Positions 12,352 to 25,906 are shown, numbered from the stretch's first letter. The stretch: 64,000 nt of DNA from Lobosporangium transversale (GCF_002105155.1 NW_019028984.1:1-64000); one strand, 5' to 3'. Made by a program: numbers and translations. The notes: generated by a model not told the origin, from the letters alone.

Positions 12352-14716
12352 TGTGAATAAAAAAAGGCAATGAAGTTGAAAATAAAAACTAGTAAAATAG
12401 TATAAAGGGAGGGAGCTGCTTCTGGTATAAGCGCAATGGAAGGATGAATGAATGAAGAGCGACAATTTGATGGAATAAAAAACAACAAGATGAGGAAAGA
12501 AGTCAAGCATCTAATTCATATTTTTATATTAAACAAGGCTTTGATTACTCCATGTGCTTCTATGATCTGTAGTGATACAAACGTAGCAATGAAGAAACAA
12601 TCATCAAAATTTCTGCTACCAGGCGGTACTTCTGCCGTTTGTTTAAGGTAATGCTTTCAAAGAGTTCAGGAGGGTAACTGAACCAAATAAAGAGAGAACT
12701 CGATTTTGCCAATGTGAAACAACTATTGATAGAGAATAAGTAAAATAGGAAAATGATGTTTAACTAAACTTATTTTAACCTTAGATATGTGGAACGAGTT
12801 TAGCCAAATCGATTAAAAAGTTTGAGATTAGGTTTGATTGGATCGCCTTATTCTAAAACAAGTCAACAGCCTGTGATTGCATTTGTAGAACGGTAGTGCT
12901 GACAGTCCACCTGATTGACACGTTGAGCATTGCATTTTCGGAACATCCTTTCGGTCTTACCTGATAAGCGGACCCAATCAAACGCATTCTGACCAGCAGG
13001 CGAAATGAGACATTGGCCACAGATTTGTTCTCATCAATGGATATACTCCATACACGTTAAGGCGTACGAGAAAGTCCAGAATGGTCGTGCCGAGCCTCGG
13101 ATAGAACTAAGATCAAGAATAAGGCAAGGACATGTCCGCGTGGGGTTGTTTTTATCATTCTCTTTCTACTGCGCTGCGTCCATCCATGGTATAATGCCGA
13201 GTTCCTTCTGTATCGACTCAAAGATGTATTAATCGCGAGATTTTAAACAGAAAGGAGATGAGGACGACAGTAATTAACACTTGTACTAATCATTGGTTAA
13301 TATGTGGATCCCAGTAAAATCCCCGCGTCAACATTACGCCCAGATCAAACAGCTAAAACTTCAACACAAAATATATACTGATTGCAAGACCAGTCTAATC
13401 GATTGCGATGCAAAGATCCTGTTTATCATGCTTAGTTTGTTTAGACTGGACTGGATTGTCTCTACATCCCCAAAGCTTGAGACAGTGGAAAGAGGCCAAT
13501 ACAGCTGACTCTTTTCTTTTTTTCGTTTGATCTGAGTTAAAATAAGCATCAGGCGGGAAAAGCCTCCATAGACATAATGAAACCTTCTTTGTATTTGATA
13601 GGGTTTCATCTCTAACCGACCAAGAGAAAATAGTTTCTACTTTGTTGGGTAAATATGAGAGGGGAGAATTAGAGTATAAACATAAAGAAAGTAGGAAAGC
13701 ATACAAACTGTTTCGAATACTTGCTCTTATGACCAGGCGTAACCAATTGAGGGAGGGGATCTCTTCAACTTTCGCTGACATGAAGGATCGTTAGCCAAAT
13801 CATGCGCCAGTTCTACATAGACTTCGGTCTCGACCGGTCGCTCCATTTAATGTGCAGGTATGCTCGTGGACTATGTACTTTTGAGTATATTAGGACTGTG
13901 CAGGAAACAGTAAAACGCCAGGCATAAAAATAAATAAAATTCAGTCCTACTTTAAGTTGATGCAGACAGTTAAGAATCTTTACTTATAAAGTTGAAGTTA
14001 AGTTCATGTGTATACCTATCTCCGATAATAAGTAAAGACAACTTTAATCTAGAGCACTGACCTGAATGACCCCATGAAACCTTTTTTCTTATTTTTAATG
14101 ACAGCATGTGAAACTTTGCTGGACTCTTAAGGAACGAGAGCATGGTCTTTGCTCTCCGTTAATGTTCTAGCTCATATTTTTGTGATTTAAATCCCGTTGT
14201 CCGTTGAGTGAATTTTCCATGAGGGTTTTTACAATTTTTTTTTTTTTTTTTTTGGATTTGGCTTTGATCTGCATATTTGTATGCAGTACTGAAATGAAGT
14301 AATTAACAGTAATTGTAATACTAGTAGCACTATTAAGATATTATGACAGAAACCTTTTCGCGGTATAGAAGGCATTCATTGTCTAATATTAAACTTTTTA
14401 TGTCATTTTACATAAATGACATTTGAAAATTAAATCAATTGTAGCTTCAATACATGGCTAGGATGACATGGGATGACATGACATCAATGATAGGCATTGT
14501 CAATTCATCTCCAGTTGGTTTTTCATGCTAAAACATATACCCATATCCGCGTGCGCGTGGTATGTGACTTGTAACGTAACATCGGCGATCATTTACTTTT
14601 TCATGAGCATCAAGATAAGCCTGTTCAGCATGAAATTAATCATATTTAACTTTTCATCTCACCCAAAGAAATGAACAATGAAACATTTATTTTTTATTTG
14701 TAATATTGTCTAAAGA
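12352..14716. other. Intergenic region, no supported gene
   Basis: 2.4 kb upstream of the APH-fold gene and downstream of the metallo-hydrolase gene. A 128-codon minus-strand frame (13781-13395) is the longest; it matches no family I know and has no domain or splice support. There is a T run at 14238-14254. Confidence 0.5.
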
Positions 14717-15684
14717 TTAGAGACTAGAGCACTTGCGGAATTCATGGACTTTGTCGATGTGAATACCATCCACATTATAGTCATGTGCAGGGAAGACCGT
14801 GTCGATTTTGTCCTTAAGCGTCAAGATTTTATCAATAGACCTCAATGCATCGCTCCAACAAGTTGTCGACACGGCCAAGGGCCCTGATACACAAGGGATT
14901 TTAGACAACATAGGGTAGGCGGCAATGTTCATGACGGCATCACCAACCATGATGGAACGACTGGGGATATGAATATACGAAGCTGAGCCTGGTTTATTAT
15001 TATGATCCCCGTTTCCCATCGTATAAAAGAAGAGAGACAGAAAAGGAAGAAAATAAGATGATTTTTTGCATAGGTTATTATAAAGCTTTCGTAATGGAGT
15101 CTGCGATTCTTTCTGTATTTTCTTTTTTTTTATTTACCTGGAGTATGCCCACGGGTCTCAACAAGCTTGAGGACATGATCAAACTCAAACTGATCTCCAT
15201 CGCCAAGAGCGATGGTTCTGTCTTCGGAAACCTTGACGAGCGATTCATGTGAAAAATGTTTAAACAATGTGAATGACCAAGTATCACCTGCACAGGTGCG
15301 TAGACTAACCCCATCACAAATGTACGGTTTTTCATCTTTGTGGATGACGACTTTGGCCTCTGGATACTTTTCCAGCAAAGCCGGTATAGCCCCTGTATGG
15401 TCGATATGAGCATGTGTAATACAAATATAACGGAGTTTGTCCTTTTCGTGTGTGAGGACACGCTCAATCGCTGTAAGAAGTGTTTGAGCTTGCATGGGTG
15501 CGCCTGAGTCGATTAAAAGCCAGTCATGGGATGAGTCGGTAGAACCTGGTTCAACAGGGTCACCTCGGATCAAAAAAGTGGCGACAGGAACTTGAACACC
15601 TATCGCAATTGGCCAGACAATGGTGCAACGAAAGAGTCCAGGACGGACTTCGACAAAGCGTTCAAAGTCAGGAAGGTTGTACAT
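14717..15684 (-). CDS. Metallo-beta-lactamase-fold hydrolase
   Basis: Exons 15684-15138 and 14988-14717 give 272 residues; the join restores the GHTPG-SASY motif. Metal ligands are visible: THAHIDH (H91, H93, D95, H96), H180 in GHTPG, the Asp of GDAVMN, and the His of FPAHD. The order and spacing fit the glyoxalase-II-like branch of the superfamily. The substrate cannot be told: thioesters, lactones and other esters are all possible. No signal peptide or membrane segment is seen, so it is probably cytosolic. A 25-nt A run at 15760-15784, sense T, lies just upstream of the ATG. Divergent with the Lon gene. An alternative acceptor 6 nt further in would drop two residues (GS). Confidence 0.85.
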
Positions 15685-16925
15685 GTGTAATGTTAATGAG
15701 CGAATGTAAGAAAATGAATTAAGACGTGAAGAATGAAATGAAATGAGGGAAGAAGAGAAAAAAAAAAAAAAAAAAAAAAAAAAAGCAACAGATGAATTTA
15801 CTGTGAGCAAGGCGTCAACACGTCTGTGGCCACTGTGTCATTGCGTCTATTCTACCCACAACTAACCAAACCTCTAATGTGCTGCGGTAATGTGCATGCT
15901 CTTTTATCTCGTATCTCGTTAGGATTTCTTGAAGTACAGTACGTACACAGCGAAACCTTTGATTTTCAAATTTGTACCTCTAAACCTCTTTGAACCGAAT
16001 TTCCAGAAATTGACCGCGCCATTCAACTTGTGCTGCAAAAGAATGAAGCGGACAATTTATAGTTCAAAACTACTATTGCCTCTCCTTTGATTTACGATTC
16101 GTTCCAGACTATAACCAATATGCCATGCATCAAGATGACTTTTCTTGCGACAACGATCATCAAAATGTTTTTACAAGCTTCATCTCGATAATTGCAAATG
16201 AAAGTCTTTTCAAGAAGGGCATGATGCTTTAGTAACTGATAGGTGCGACAAATATTCAATAAACACATTAGAAAAATATTGTGCTTCTTCCTATCCATCC
16301 TTTAGTCAAAAATTCGGGCGGAGTGTTTGTCCCTGTATGGATTAGTCAAATGAACAACCATTTTCAAATGGCTTTGTTCATTGAGTGGTGCAGATCTTAT
16401 TCTGAAACGACTTAGTTCACGTGAAGTGCCATCGATTGGCCAATTGCGTACCACACCGTATATGTCAATGATGCACGATGTAAGTCTCAAAATGTGCAAA
16501 AAAGTGGATTTTATATACGTTCTGCGATACTCATTGGCTAGATTCACATTTAATTCAAAATATTTATTCTAAAACCACAATTCAATTGGCTGATTTTTTT
16601 GCTTGTCTTTTTCCTCTCATCCTTTGCCAGCCAATTTAAAATAAAAATTTTTGAATTAAATGTGAATCTAGCCAATGAGCATCACAGAACGTACATAAAA
16701 TCCACTTTTTTGCACATTTTGCAAAACAGTGAGACTGGAGTGTAGTTCACATTACACAGAAATCTCAATTCATTAAATTCATTAAATTCATTAAATTATT
16801 CTTTTTCCTTCCTCAGCCTTTTTCATCCTTTTTTATAAAAAAAAAAAACGCTTCTAGAAATTACTACAAACATAGACATATACGTTTACACTTTACATTC
16901 CATACATTTGCACACAAAAATCACA
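15685..16925. other. Divergent intergenic region with foldback element
   Basis: 1.2 kb between diverging starts of the metallo-hydrolase and Lon genes. Apart from the inverted-repeat element at 16483-16736 it has a tandem CATTAAATT block near 16775-16797 and a CT-rich leader before the Lon start. Confidence 0.6.
16483..16736. mobile_element. Foldback / MITE-like inverted-repeat element
   Basis: Arms of about 105 bp (16483-16592 and 16628-16736) are imperfect reverse complements around a 35-bp centre. The matching cores include AAAATGTGCAAAAAAGTGG, ACGTTCTG, and a CTCATTGGCTAGATTCACATT block followed by TAATTCAAAA, with only a few substitutions or indels. The inner ends pair again through AATTGGCTG and CAGCCAATT. 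There is no coding capacity. High arm identity points to recent origin or a maintained hairpin. No clear target-site duplication was found by eye. Confidence 0.85.
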
Positions 16926-18489
16926 ATGATTCGCATCAGTCCCTCATCCTTTTCTATTCCTCGCACTGTCCCTGTCCTGCCCCTCCAGGACAAGGTGTTC
17001 CTGCCAGGTGTTGTGTCTCGAATGCAAATCTCGCAAAGAGACTCCATCTCACTTTTTGAGAAGATCCTCCGTACATTCGACAGTAGAGAATTAAGCAAAT
17101 GCATAATCGGTACATTCCCTGTCCGGGCCGTCTCCGCATCCGCTGTCCCGTCAGACAAGGGTGACACAAAGAGTGACAGACATAGAAGGTCAAAGTCATC
17201 CTCACAGGGAATTAGCTCGACGCAGCCTTCTTCTGCAGCAGTCAAAGGAGCTAGTGGGCAGCTAGTACGATCTGGTGGCATCGTAAATCCCATAGACATC
17301 CACCCGATGGGGTGTGCGGCTCGGCTTGTCAGACTGGAAAGATCAAGCGGGGGATTCGTTGTTGTTCTTGAAGGTAAACACACAATTTCTCTAATATTCT
17401 TAAACGTGGTCGCCGATTTTACTTGGCCCTTAATGAAAAGAAGAAAGATGACTGACCTTTTTTTTCCGTTAATATGTTGTGCAACCGTCTACCTACCATA
17501 TTCTATAATACTTCACTACAGGCTTGGTTCGACTCCGACTGAATAAGCTTACATCGTATACTCCATTCTATGAAGCAGATGTGACACCTCTCCCAGATCA
17601 GGCTGTTGATAAGACAGATCAAGAGATGCAGGACTTGATCGTAACCCTAAGATCGATCTCACGCGAATTTGTGGCGTTACTACAATCGCTCAAATTACCA
17701 ACACCTATTTTGACACAGTTACAAAAGTTCTTGGATAACGTTAATATCGTTCCTGGTCAGGTTGTCGATCTATTGATGAGTACTATCGAGAGCACCATGG
17801 AAGAAAAGATAGCCATTTTGAATGCTGTTGATTTGAAAGAACGTATCACCAAGGCTGTGGAGTTGATGACTAGGCAAATCCATGTATGTACTAGCGTAAA
17901 ACCTTAATTTTATGCCTCCATTTCATTATTAATCCTTTATCCATCTCCTAACTAAAAGATTGATTGTTGGTGAAAATGGCATTTTAGGTCTTGAAAATCT
18001 CACAAAAAGTCCATGACAATGTGGAAGGTAAACTTAACAAAAAACAGCGTGAATTCTACCTCCGCGAGCAGCTGGCTGCGATTAAGGAGGAACTGGGCGA
18101 AAAAGATTCAGGTGATGATGACGAATTGGCTATCATCGAGAACAGGCTGGCTGAAGCAAACCTGCCGCCGGAGGTACAAAAGGCAGCAGATCGAGAGTTG
18201 AAAAAACTGAAGAAGATGCAGCCAGCGTCATCCGAGTATTCGGTCATCAGGAATTATTTGGACTGGTTGGGGGACTTGCCATGGTCCAAGTCAACTGAGG
18301 ATATATTAGACGTGGAACGAGCGAGAAAGCAGTTGAACGATGACCATTATGGCCTAGAAAAGGTCAAGCGTAGGATCCTGGAGTACTTAGCTGTGTCCAA
18401 ATTGCAGCAGATGAAGGGCGATGTTAGAGGTCCTATTCTTTGTCTTGTTGGTCCACCTGGAGTATGTATTATAATGCGTATCTGGCCTA

Positions 18490-18523
<34 letters not shown>

Positions 18524-20293
18524 CCTTCCTAAAAGGCACCATGAAGTCTACATGAATGCTCTCCTGATATTGCCACATTTTGATTTCTCCTTGGGATTCG
18601 ATAGGTTGGAAAGACCTCACTTGGTCGGTCAATCGCTGCTGCCTTGGATAGGAAATTCCACAGAATTTCGCTTGGCGGAGTCTGGGATGAATCTGAGATC
18701 CGTGGCCACCGCCGTACATACGTTGGAGCACTTCCCGGACGCATTATTCAGGGATTAAAGAAGTGCGAGGTCAACAACCCTGTTTTCCTTCTTGGTAAAA
18801 AAAAAAAAAAAAAAAAAAAAAGTCTACGGACTCGTATGGATTATGGCTTCTATTTTGCATTAAACTGTGAGTGCGCTTTCTCAAAAGACTAACCATCGCT
18901 ATCTTTACTTATAGATGAGATTGATAAGATCGGATCAAGAGGTCATCATGGCGACCCTTCTGCTGCTTTTCTGGAGGTCCTTGATCCAGAACAAAATAGT
19001 ACCTTTGTAAGTAATCGACGATTCAACCCTGATCTTTACGACATTTTAATAGGTAAAATTAATAGTGCTAACTTTTTTTTTTTTTTTTTTTTTTTGGGTT
19101 GATTATAAGACCGATCACTACCTGAATGTTCCATTCGATCTCTCCAAAGTCCTCTTTATTGCTACAGCCAATTCTTTGGACACGATCCCTGCTCCCCTCT
19201 TGGATCGAATGGAATTGATTACAATCCCCGGCTACACCTATGCAGAAAAATTAGCCATCGCTACCAACCACCTGCTGCCTAAGCAAGTCCGCCTGCACGG
19301 TCTTACTGAAGCGAATATTCAAATTACTCCAGAAGCTCTTCTCAAGGTTGCTACTGGTTATACACGTGAAAGTGGTGTCCGTCAATTAGAGCGTGAGATT
19401 GGTTCACTCGTTCGGGCCAAGGCTGTCGAGTATGCAGAAGTATATGAAAAATCGTCAGCCTCCGCTACCTCTTCCGATATTCCCGAGAACCCAAGTGGGT
19501 ACCAACCACTGATTGGTATTCAGGATGTAGAAGTGATTTTAGGGCAAGAAAAGTATATTAACGAGGTAACAGCGAGAGCAGCAGTGCCTGGAGTTGTTAC
19601 AGGTATGGCCTATAATGGTGTAGGCGGCGGGATCTTATTTATTGAGGTCACACAGATGCCAGGCAAGGGCAATCTGCAGCTTACAGGCAGCCTGGGCGAT
19701 GTGATCAAGGAAAGCGCTCAAATTGCGTTGAGTTGGGTTAAGAGTCAAGGATATAAAATTGGACTTACAACTAGTCCAGGCCAAAATGTGATGGAAAAGA
19801 CTGATGTGCATCTTCATATGCCAAGTGGTGCCACACCAAAGGTAAAAAAAAAAAAAAAAGACGTACAGATGTTTATAAACTGTTTGCGCACAATTGCTTG
19901 ACAAACATTCTCTAATGATCAAAAATGATTGATTTATAGGATGGTCCTTCCGCGGGTATCGCCATGGTCTGTGCGTTGGTTTCAATGTTCTCGAATCAGA
20001 CTGTACCAAGTACAACAGCCATGACTGGCGAGTTTACACTTCGGGGACTCGTCATGCCAGTGGGCGGTATCAAGGAGAAGGTCATCGCTGCTCATCGTGC
20101 TGGCGTCCGTAAGATAATCATGCCTCTTCGCAATCAGAAAGACGTGGTTTCAGATGTTCCAGCCAATGTCCGCGAAGATATTGAATTTTGTTATGCCTCA
20201 ACCATCTGGGATGTTCTACGTGAGGCATTTGAGGGAAGGGCGACTGTCCATACTCCAACTGTTGCAAGCGCTGGCATCGATAGTCGATTGTAG
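16926..20293 (+). CDS. LONP2: Peroxisomal Lon protease (Lon2 / LONP2 type)
   Basis: Seven exons (16926-17373, 17522-17883, 17988-18461, 18605-18794, 18915-19006, 19110-19841, 19940-20293) encode 883 residues. The order is substrate-binding N-domain, coiled region, AAA+ module and serine protease domain. Walker A GPPGVGKT lies at about 425-432 and Walker B FLLDEID at about 489-495. The protease dyad is Ser770 in DGPSAGI and Lys813 in GGIKEK, with the family's 43-residue spacing. The protein lacks a mitochondrial presequence and ends DSRL; SRL is a PTS1, so this is the matrix peroxisomal Lon that degrades damaged matrix proteins and supports import-receptor cycling, not mitochondrial Pim1. Four introns carry long A or T runs, two of them directly after the donor GTA. 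The foldback element lies about 190 bp upstream of the ATG. Confidence 0.95.
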
Positions 20294-20501
20294 ACCTGCA
20301 CACTTGTGCGTGTTGTAATTAGTCTGAAGATAATATATAATTAAAAAAGACGAAGAAAAGCACGTGATGTGACGGCTACCTTGGTATAATTGCTCGCTTC
20401 TGTCTGTTTCTTCTCACTCCACCCTCCTTCTTTTTTCTCCCTCTCCGTCGCTACATCCGCTTCTTTGTAACACTTACATCGGTACATTGTCAAGATTCAA
20501 C

Positions 20502-21788
20502 ATGATTCGTGATGACACTGCGATGCAGAATCAAAGCCTGATTGCTGCTACTGCAGCAGTAGCAGCGGCGGCGGGCGCAATGACCGGCAGTGCCGATCCC
20601 ACTCCACAACCTCAGCGCAAGTCTGCAGAGACGCTCAAGCGAGAGCTAAACAGTGAGAAGGTCCGTACAGAGAACCGCGAGCGCAAGAAGAGATGGAGAG
20701 AGCAGAATGAAGAGAGGAGTAAGTTACCATTTTTTTCCCTAGAAGTCAAGATTCGGCAACCCTCTTTTTTCTTTTTTATTCTGCAAGTGACTTGTAATCA
20801 CTTCTCAATCAAGCATTGATGTACACATTCGTTTTGATGCAGTATCATTTATTCTCTTTTTGAGGCGACCGTTTTCCTTTTTCACTCCTCTACCCCTGGA
20901 GCCCGGTCCCAGTCTATACGGCTGTCTTCAACAAAGACAGTTCTTCCGGCACCTTTTTATCAATCCCTCCCTACTTTTTTTTCTTTATTTCTCTGAGTCT
21001 AATTGTTTTTTTTGATATTTTTTTTCTGTTGGTTTCATTGTCCGACGCTTGTGACGTTCAATTTTAAAAATTAATAGTCACAATATCAGGGCAAAGCCCA
21101 GTTTTGATTGTATGGAGTGATCTTTAACACACAGCCTGTCAATTATCACCTTTATACATTAACATTAGACAAAGATAATGATTTGCGATGCAGAGTCAAC
21201 AAGCGAGCGAACAGCAAGTTTGGTAAACATGAGAGTGAAGCCAAGACTCGGTGGATCGAGGAGGAATTTAGCAAGCGTCAAATGAAGCGTAAGGAGAAGG
21301 AAAGACGGAGGAACCCTGATGCTGTATCTCCTCAAGAATCGTTGAGCGCTTCTCCTAAATCAACCATCTTGACTGAACTGGCAATGCATCAACATCATCA
21401 GCCTCAACTCACAGCTGTTCAACAGCAGCTTCAACAACATGTGGATCAACATTTCCATGCTGCACAGCTAGCACATCCTCACTTTGACCCGACGACTGTG
21501 AAGACAGCGCTGGCGCTGAGCGATCTAGTCAAGAAGAACGGCAGTCATATTGATTTAGCACAACTGACGGGTGTGTTGACAGATCCTAATCTGCAGCAGC
21601 AGTTAAACGAGATTGAGAAACAGAATCCATCCTCACGAATGCCTCCTGCATCAACAGCAATGATGGTAATGAACGCCCCCGTCAAGCCAGAGCATGAAAT
21701 CAAGTCCGGAGGCCACATACTTGAAGCTGACTATCCTATGGATGCCGTCCTCACTCTAATGCAGTTGAATGGAAGCTGGAAGGCATGA
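20502..21788 (+). CDS. DUF3020-domain fungal nuclear-type protein
   Basis: Exons 20502-20718 and 21169-21788 give 278 residues. The join rebuilds a basic block, RERKKRWREQNEERN-KDND then LRCRVNKRANSKFG, which is the hallmark of the fungal family known as DUF3020. After it come a charged stretch ending RKEKERRR, a His/Gln-rich segment, and a C-terminal helix-rich part. The basic, Arg/Lys-rich core suggests nucleic-acid binding and nuclear location, but the biochemical role is not established to my knowledge. The 450-bp intron splits the domain, with donor GTAAGT. The gene starts only about 210 bp after the Lon stop. I used the ATG at 20502. Confidence 0.82.
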
Positions 21789-22276
21789 GACCGGAGCTTG
21801 AACAACAAATAACGGATATGACATACGGGATACCTAAACACCATCTTCACCAATAGGCAAATCAATACATCTTTTTTATTCATTCTTGTCTTTTTATTCT
21901 CAACACTATTCGTTTTTTATTCTTCTTTTCACTCGGTCGTCTCAGATACATGTCTATAGCATTTTTTTTACGACGTATTATAATTGATTCGGAAAAAAAG
22001 AAAAAAAGTGTCCTCTACTTTTTCATACATCAGGATCATGATTTGCATTTCAATCTCTTTTTCTTCGCCTCTTCTCTTTTAACAGTCTCTCTTACTCTTC
22101 TCCCTCGCAGACCTAATTGCCCTCTCCTCTCTCTTTCTCCCCCAGCTCGCCGCCCGTATGTTTTAGTATTATAGCATAGTCTTTATTATTATTATTTTCG
22201 AATAGAACGCATCTTCCTTGATAAGAATATAAAAGAATAAAATATTATATTTGATAATTGTATGTTTACATCTGCT

Positions 22277-22318
<42 letters not shown>

Positions 22319-22320
22319 CC
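21789..22320. other. Convergent 3' region with 40-nt T run
   Basis: 3' flanks of the DUF3020 and TERT genes. It ends with an uninterrupted 40-T run at 22279-22318, which is sense-strand A directly after the TERT stop codon. No gene seen. Confidence 0.7.
22279..22318 (-). repeat. Genomic poly(A) tract, 40 nt, 2 nt after the TERT stop
   Basis: A 40-nt T run on the plus strand, read as A on the TERT sense strand, begins two bases (GG) after the TGA. Confidence 0.95.
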
Positions 22321-23110
22321 TCATTGGTATTGAATAGTATCCATAATTCGGTTGCGAGAATCTTTGACGACGGAATGAAGAATTCGTTTAAAATAGTGAT
22401 TTTGATCTTGATTAGTATTCAAGATTTGTTCTTGTAACATGATCTTTAGAGGATCATAAATGGGTAAATTGGGTAAAGTCCTGAGGAAGGCCATGGCGCC
22501 TAACCAACGAACATGTCGTTCTCCAATCTTGAAGACTGCACCAGCGGCGACTCCGACAGTTGAGCGACGGCTGTTGTGCAAAAGACCGAAACAGACACGA
22601 AAGATGTCTAGGACGATGGAATAGAGAGCAGCAGGCTGAATAAATTGAATTCGTCTCTGTCGCTGTTGCTGCTGTTGTAAAAATTGTATAGATCCAGAAG
22701 AGATAACCGGGTCAAGACAGAGCTCGAGTAAATACGCATGGAACTTCATGCAACAAAAATTGAAATTTTGATAAATGTTGAGCATGACTTGAGATATCGA
22801 GTTGAAAGAGGTGTCAGAGAACGCCATTTGACACGTATACTGCATTGCCCTAATTTGTTAGAAAATAATAAGCGATGGTCAATACGAAGTGTAGAACTGT
22901 GCTGTAAAGGTTAAATTAAAATAAAAGAGATAGAATAGAATAAAAATGAAGCATCTTAAAACCAAAGCCATGTCAAATGTTACTTTTTCATCTTGAGAAC
23001 GATAGATCGTCCAGGGTGCAAGTCTCGTACAACTGTTAACAAGTTGCGCACATCTAAAATAAAATAAAGCATGTTCGTAAACATTTGTTCTGGCCTGGCT
23101 TTAAAAAAAA

Positions 23111-23141
<31 letters not shown>

Positions 23142-24723
23142 AAAAAAAAAAAAAGAAAAGAAAAAACTCATACTTTCTCCATGGTATCGACTGTAATCGA
23201 CTCTGATTTCAAGCGTCTTGGAGTTGATTAATAGCCCACAGTAAGGGAAATCTACAAGTAATTTCACAAAGAGGAAAAAAAAAAAAAAGTCATTGAAACT
23301 TGGAGTTTTTCCTGTCTTATTGCATATTTTCGGTTTATCGTCCAATAAAATATTACCATTCCCTTGGCATCTTTGTATAGATGCTCCATTAACAGTAATG
23401 TCGAAATTTGTCAAAGTCTTTTTCTCATTGATAAAACAGCCATAGTCGGGATGCCCTTGCCACATCTTCTTCAAAAATGCGGCTGCTTTGCTTTGGCTCT
23501 GACTAATGAACAAGAAATCATCCACAAGTCTTAATAATGCCTAGTATTATATTTATTTATTTATTTATTTGAGAAATAAGACATATTAAGTGAGGTTATA
23601 ACATTCTGAAGGGTATAAAAAAGCCGAGGTAGGATAGAGAGAAGATTGAATGACTTACACTATCTTCCGTCTGTGAAAAGTCCGAGAGAACGTCTTTTTC
23701 CATCTCATCATAGAAAAATCTAATAAGATATGAATATCAGCAAATGTAAAAAAAAAAAAAAAGTATAAGTATGGCTTAATAGCTACCAGCCAAAGGCCAC
23801 ACGTGGCAGTGGTTGGGTGCACGGACCTGCACAGTGCTGGCGAAAGGATTGAGCCTTGCGGTACTCCTGTGGTCTGTCTATAATAATCACTACCAAATTT
23901 GACAATGTTCTCGCTGATATGCTCTTGGACCAAGTCTAATATTGCAGCCTTACTCTCAAAGGAATGAACCACCTTATTCATAGATGTCAATGCTAATTTA
24001 TCAAAGGAAAAATCGCACTCCAACAAACAGAATATAAATAGGAGATACCTTGTCAATAAGAACAGCATGTTTAGATATCTCAGCTTGACTACGCGCAAAT
24101 CCCAAAAATGAAGGCATTTCATTTGGAGCAATTGCCTTCGGTAAAAATCTTTTCGTGATCATTCCATTGGAAGGCATCACCTTAGAATGGCGATGAATCA
24201 TGTAGATATCCTATTCCAGCAAATGATAATGAGAGAAATTAGGCTGAAATGAGCATATTTCATCTATCGAATACTCCATGCGCAAACATGACCTAGGAAT
24301 AAAAAAAGATAACTGATTTAATACCTCTTTCAGTATTCCGTCAATGATTTTGAGTAAATTGTCCTGATTAATCGAATCAAATGCTTTCTTTATATCGACT
24401 TTAACCATGTAAAGCTTAGGTCTATCGTAAATAAAATGCCATTAGTATGAAAGATGTACAGTGCATGCCGAACGTTTTCCTCTTTCATCTGGAAAATATA
24501 AGCTAAATATAACACCAAGCACATTTCGATTTACAAGTTACGTCGTGATGGGCCAACAAGCTTGTTCTTGACCTGCTTAAGTCTTTGATACAGATCACTC
24601 ATACCAATGGCTGAATTTATCTGCTGGGGCGCTTGGCGGCCTCTCTCATATGCCAAAACTAGGAACGCGTTCATGAGCCGTTGGTTCGTAGACTTTGTTC
24701 CAAATGCGGAACTTCCATTAACC

Positions 24724-24754
<31 letters not shown>

Positions 24755-25906
24755 TGCGTTTAATTTATATATATATGATGCAAAGTCGGCAAATAGCTTT
24801 CTTTTCATATGGATATAATAATGGAGCATACCAGTTTTGGCGACTTCCGTCGAAGGTTGATGATTGGCCTTAAATCATGCTCTTTTGGGAGCAATCTAAC
24901 GTTTGCATACACGCGATTGCAAGTCGAAGCTTCCTCCTAGAAGAAAGTGGAGAAAAAATATTAACCTCATAACTGACAAGCTTGTAAATTCATTGGCCTT
25001 TGAACTTACATCTGTCAACTTGGCAAACATTGCATCCTTCATAGAGTTCAGGGATGGTTTTGTGATCATGTGCCATAATTTATGACGATAGTAAAAGACC
25101 TTGTTCCGCTGGAAGGAGCTGTCCGTAACATAAAAGCTCGCCTGATAGATTCAGAAGTGGCAGGGAAAAGAAAGTAGGAAGCTAGAGTCATTATTTGTTT
25201 TAACGATCTATAACACTAAATATGACATGCTCATTATAAGTGCCATCGCCTAACGTTGAGGAACTTTTGTTTATTTACCTGCAGGAGTGGGATCAAAAAG
25301 CCATTAAATAACCAGTACATGAACTCCTGTAATATCTCATGTTGCTTGTCAGAAGCTGAAGGCGGAATATGCTTAACCCTTTCTCCTGGCTTTCTCAATC
25401 TAGTATCTTCCAACCAGCCACAATGGCTCATTTTGAATCCTTGGAGAACATATTGAAGCGAAAAAGTCTCAAACCGTCTAAGACGTATAAAGCGCGTCAT
25501 AGCTTAAAGAACGAAATAAGAAATATCGTGGTAAGCAATATGTACAGCTCTATATAAAGGCAAGCAGTTTATATATGTATATACTTTACCTCGTAAGACC
25601 ACTATTCGATTCTCTTCAGAACCAAACATAGAAAGAGGAATGACCTTCTTGACGATCGAATGAACAAAAGATGTCACCTAGTAACCCACCAAAAGGATAT
25701 TATGAGCTTAGCTTGGTTATTCATTATTGAGCCTTGTGAATTTAACAGGCCTTGGGTACTATTGTGGATAGATTTGTTACCTGGTCAAATGATGAATGAC
25801 ACTGAAGCAGAGCCGCTGTTGAAGTATCCAATGATACCGAAGGATCATCAATTACCTTTATAAAATGTCCTTAAATGTTAGCATTTAATTAAAGCATAGT
25901 AGCATC

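Noticed and set aside
12352-12510. Upstream in-frame ATG of the APH-fold gene at 12510
   Set aside because: The added residues are a Ser/Phe/Leu-rich translation of a CT-rich leader; the ATG at 12351 begins the plausible protein.
13395-13781. 128-codon minus-strand open frame starting at an ATG
   Set aside because: No recognisable domain, no splice partner, no leader context, and other overlapping frames of similar length; consistent with chance.
24001-24420. Reverse-transcriptase-like segments as a LINE or other retroelement
   Set aside because: The RT motifs, insert order and QFP/T regions are those of telomerase and splice into one TERT frame.
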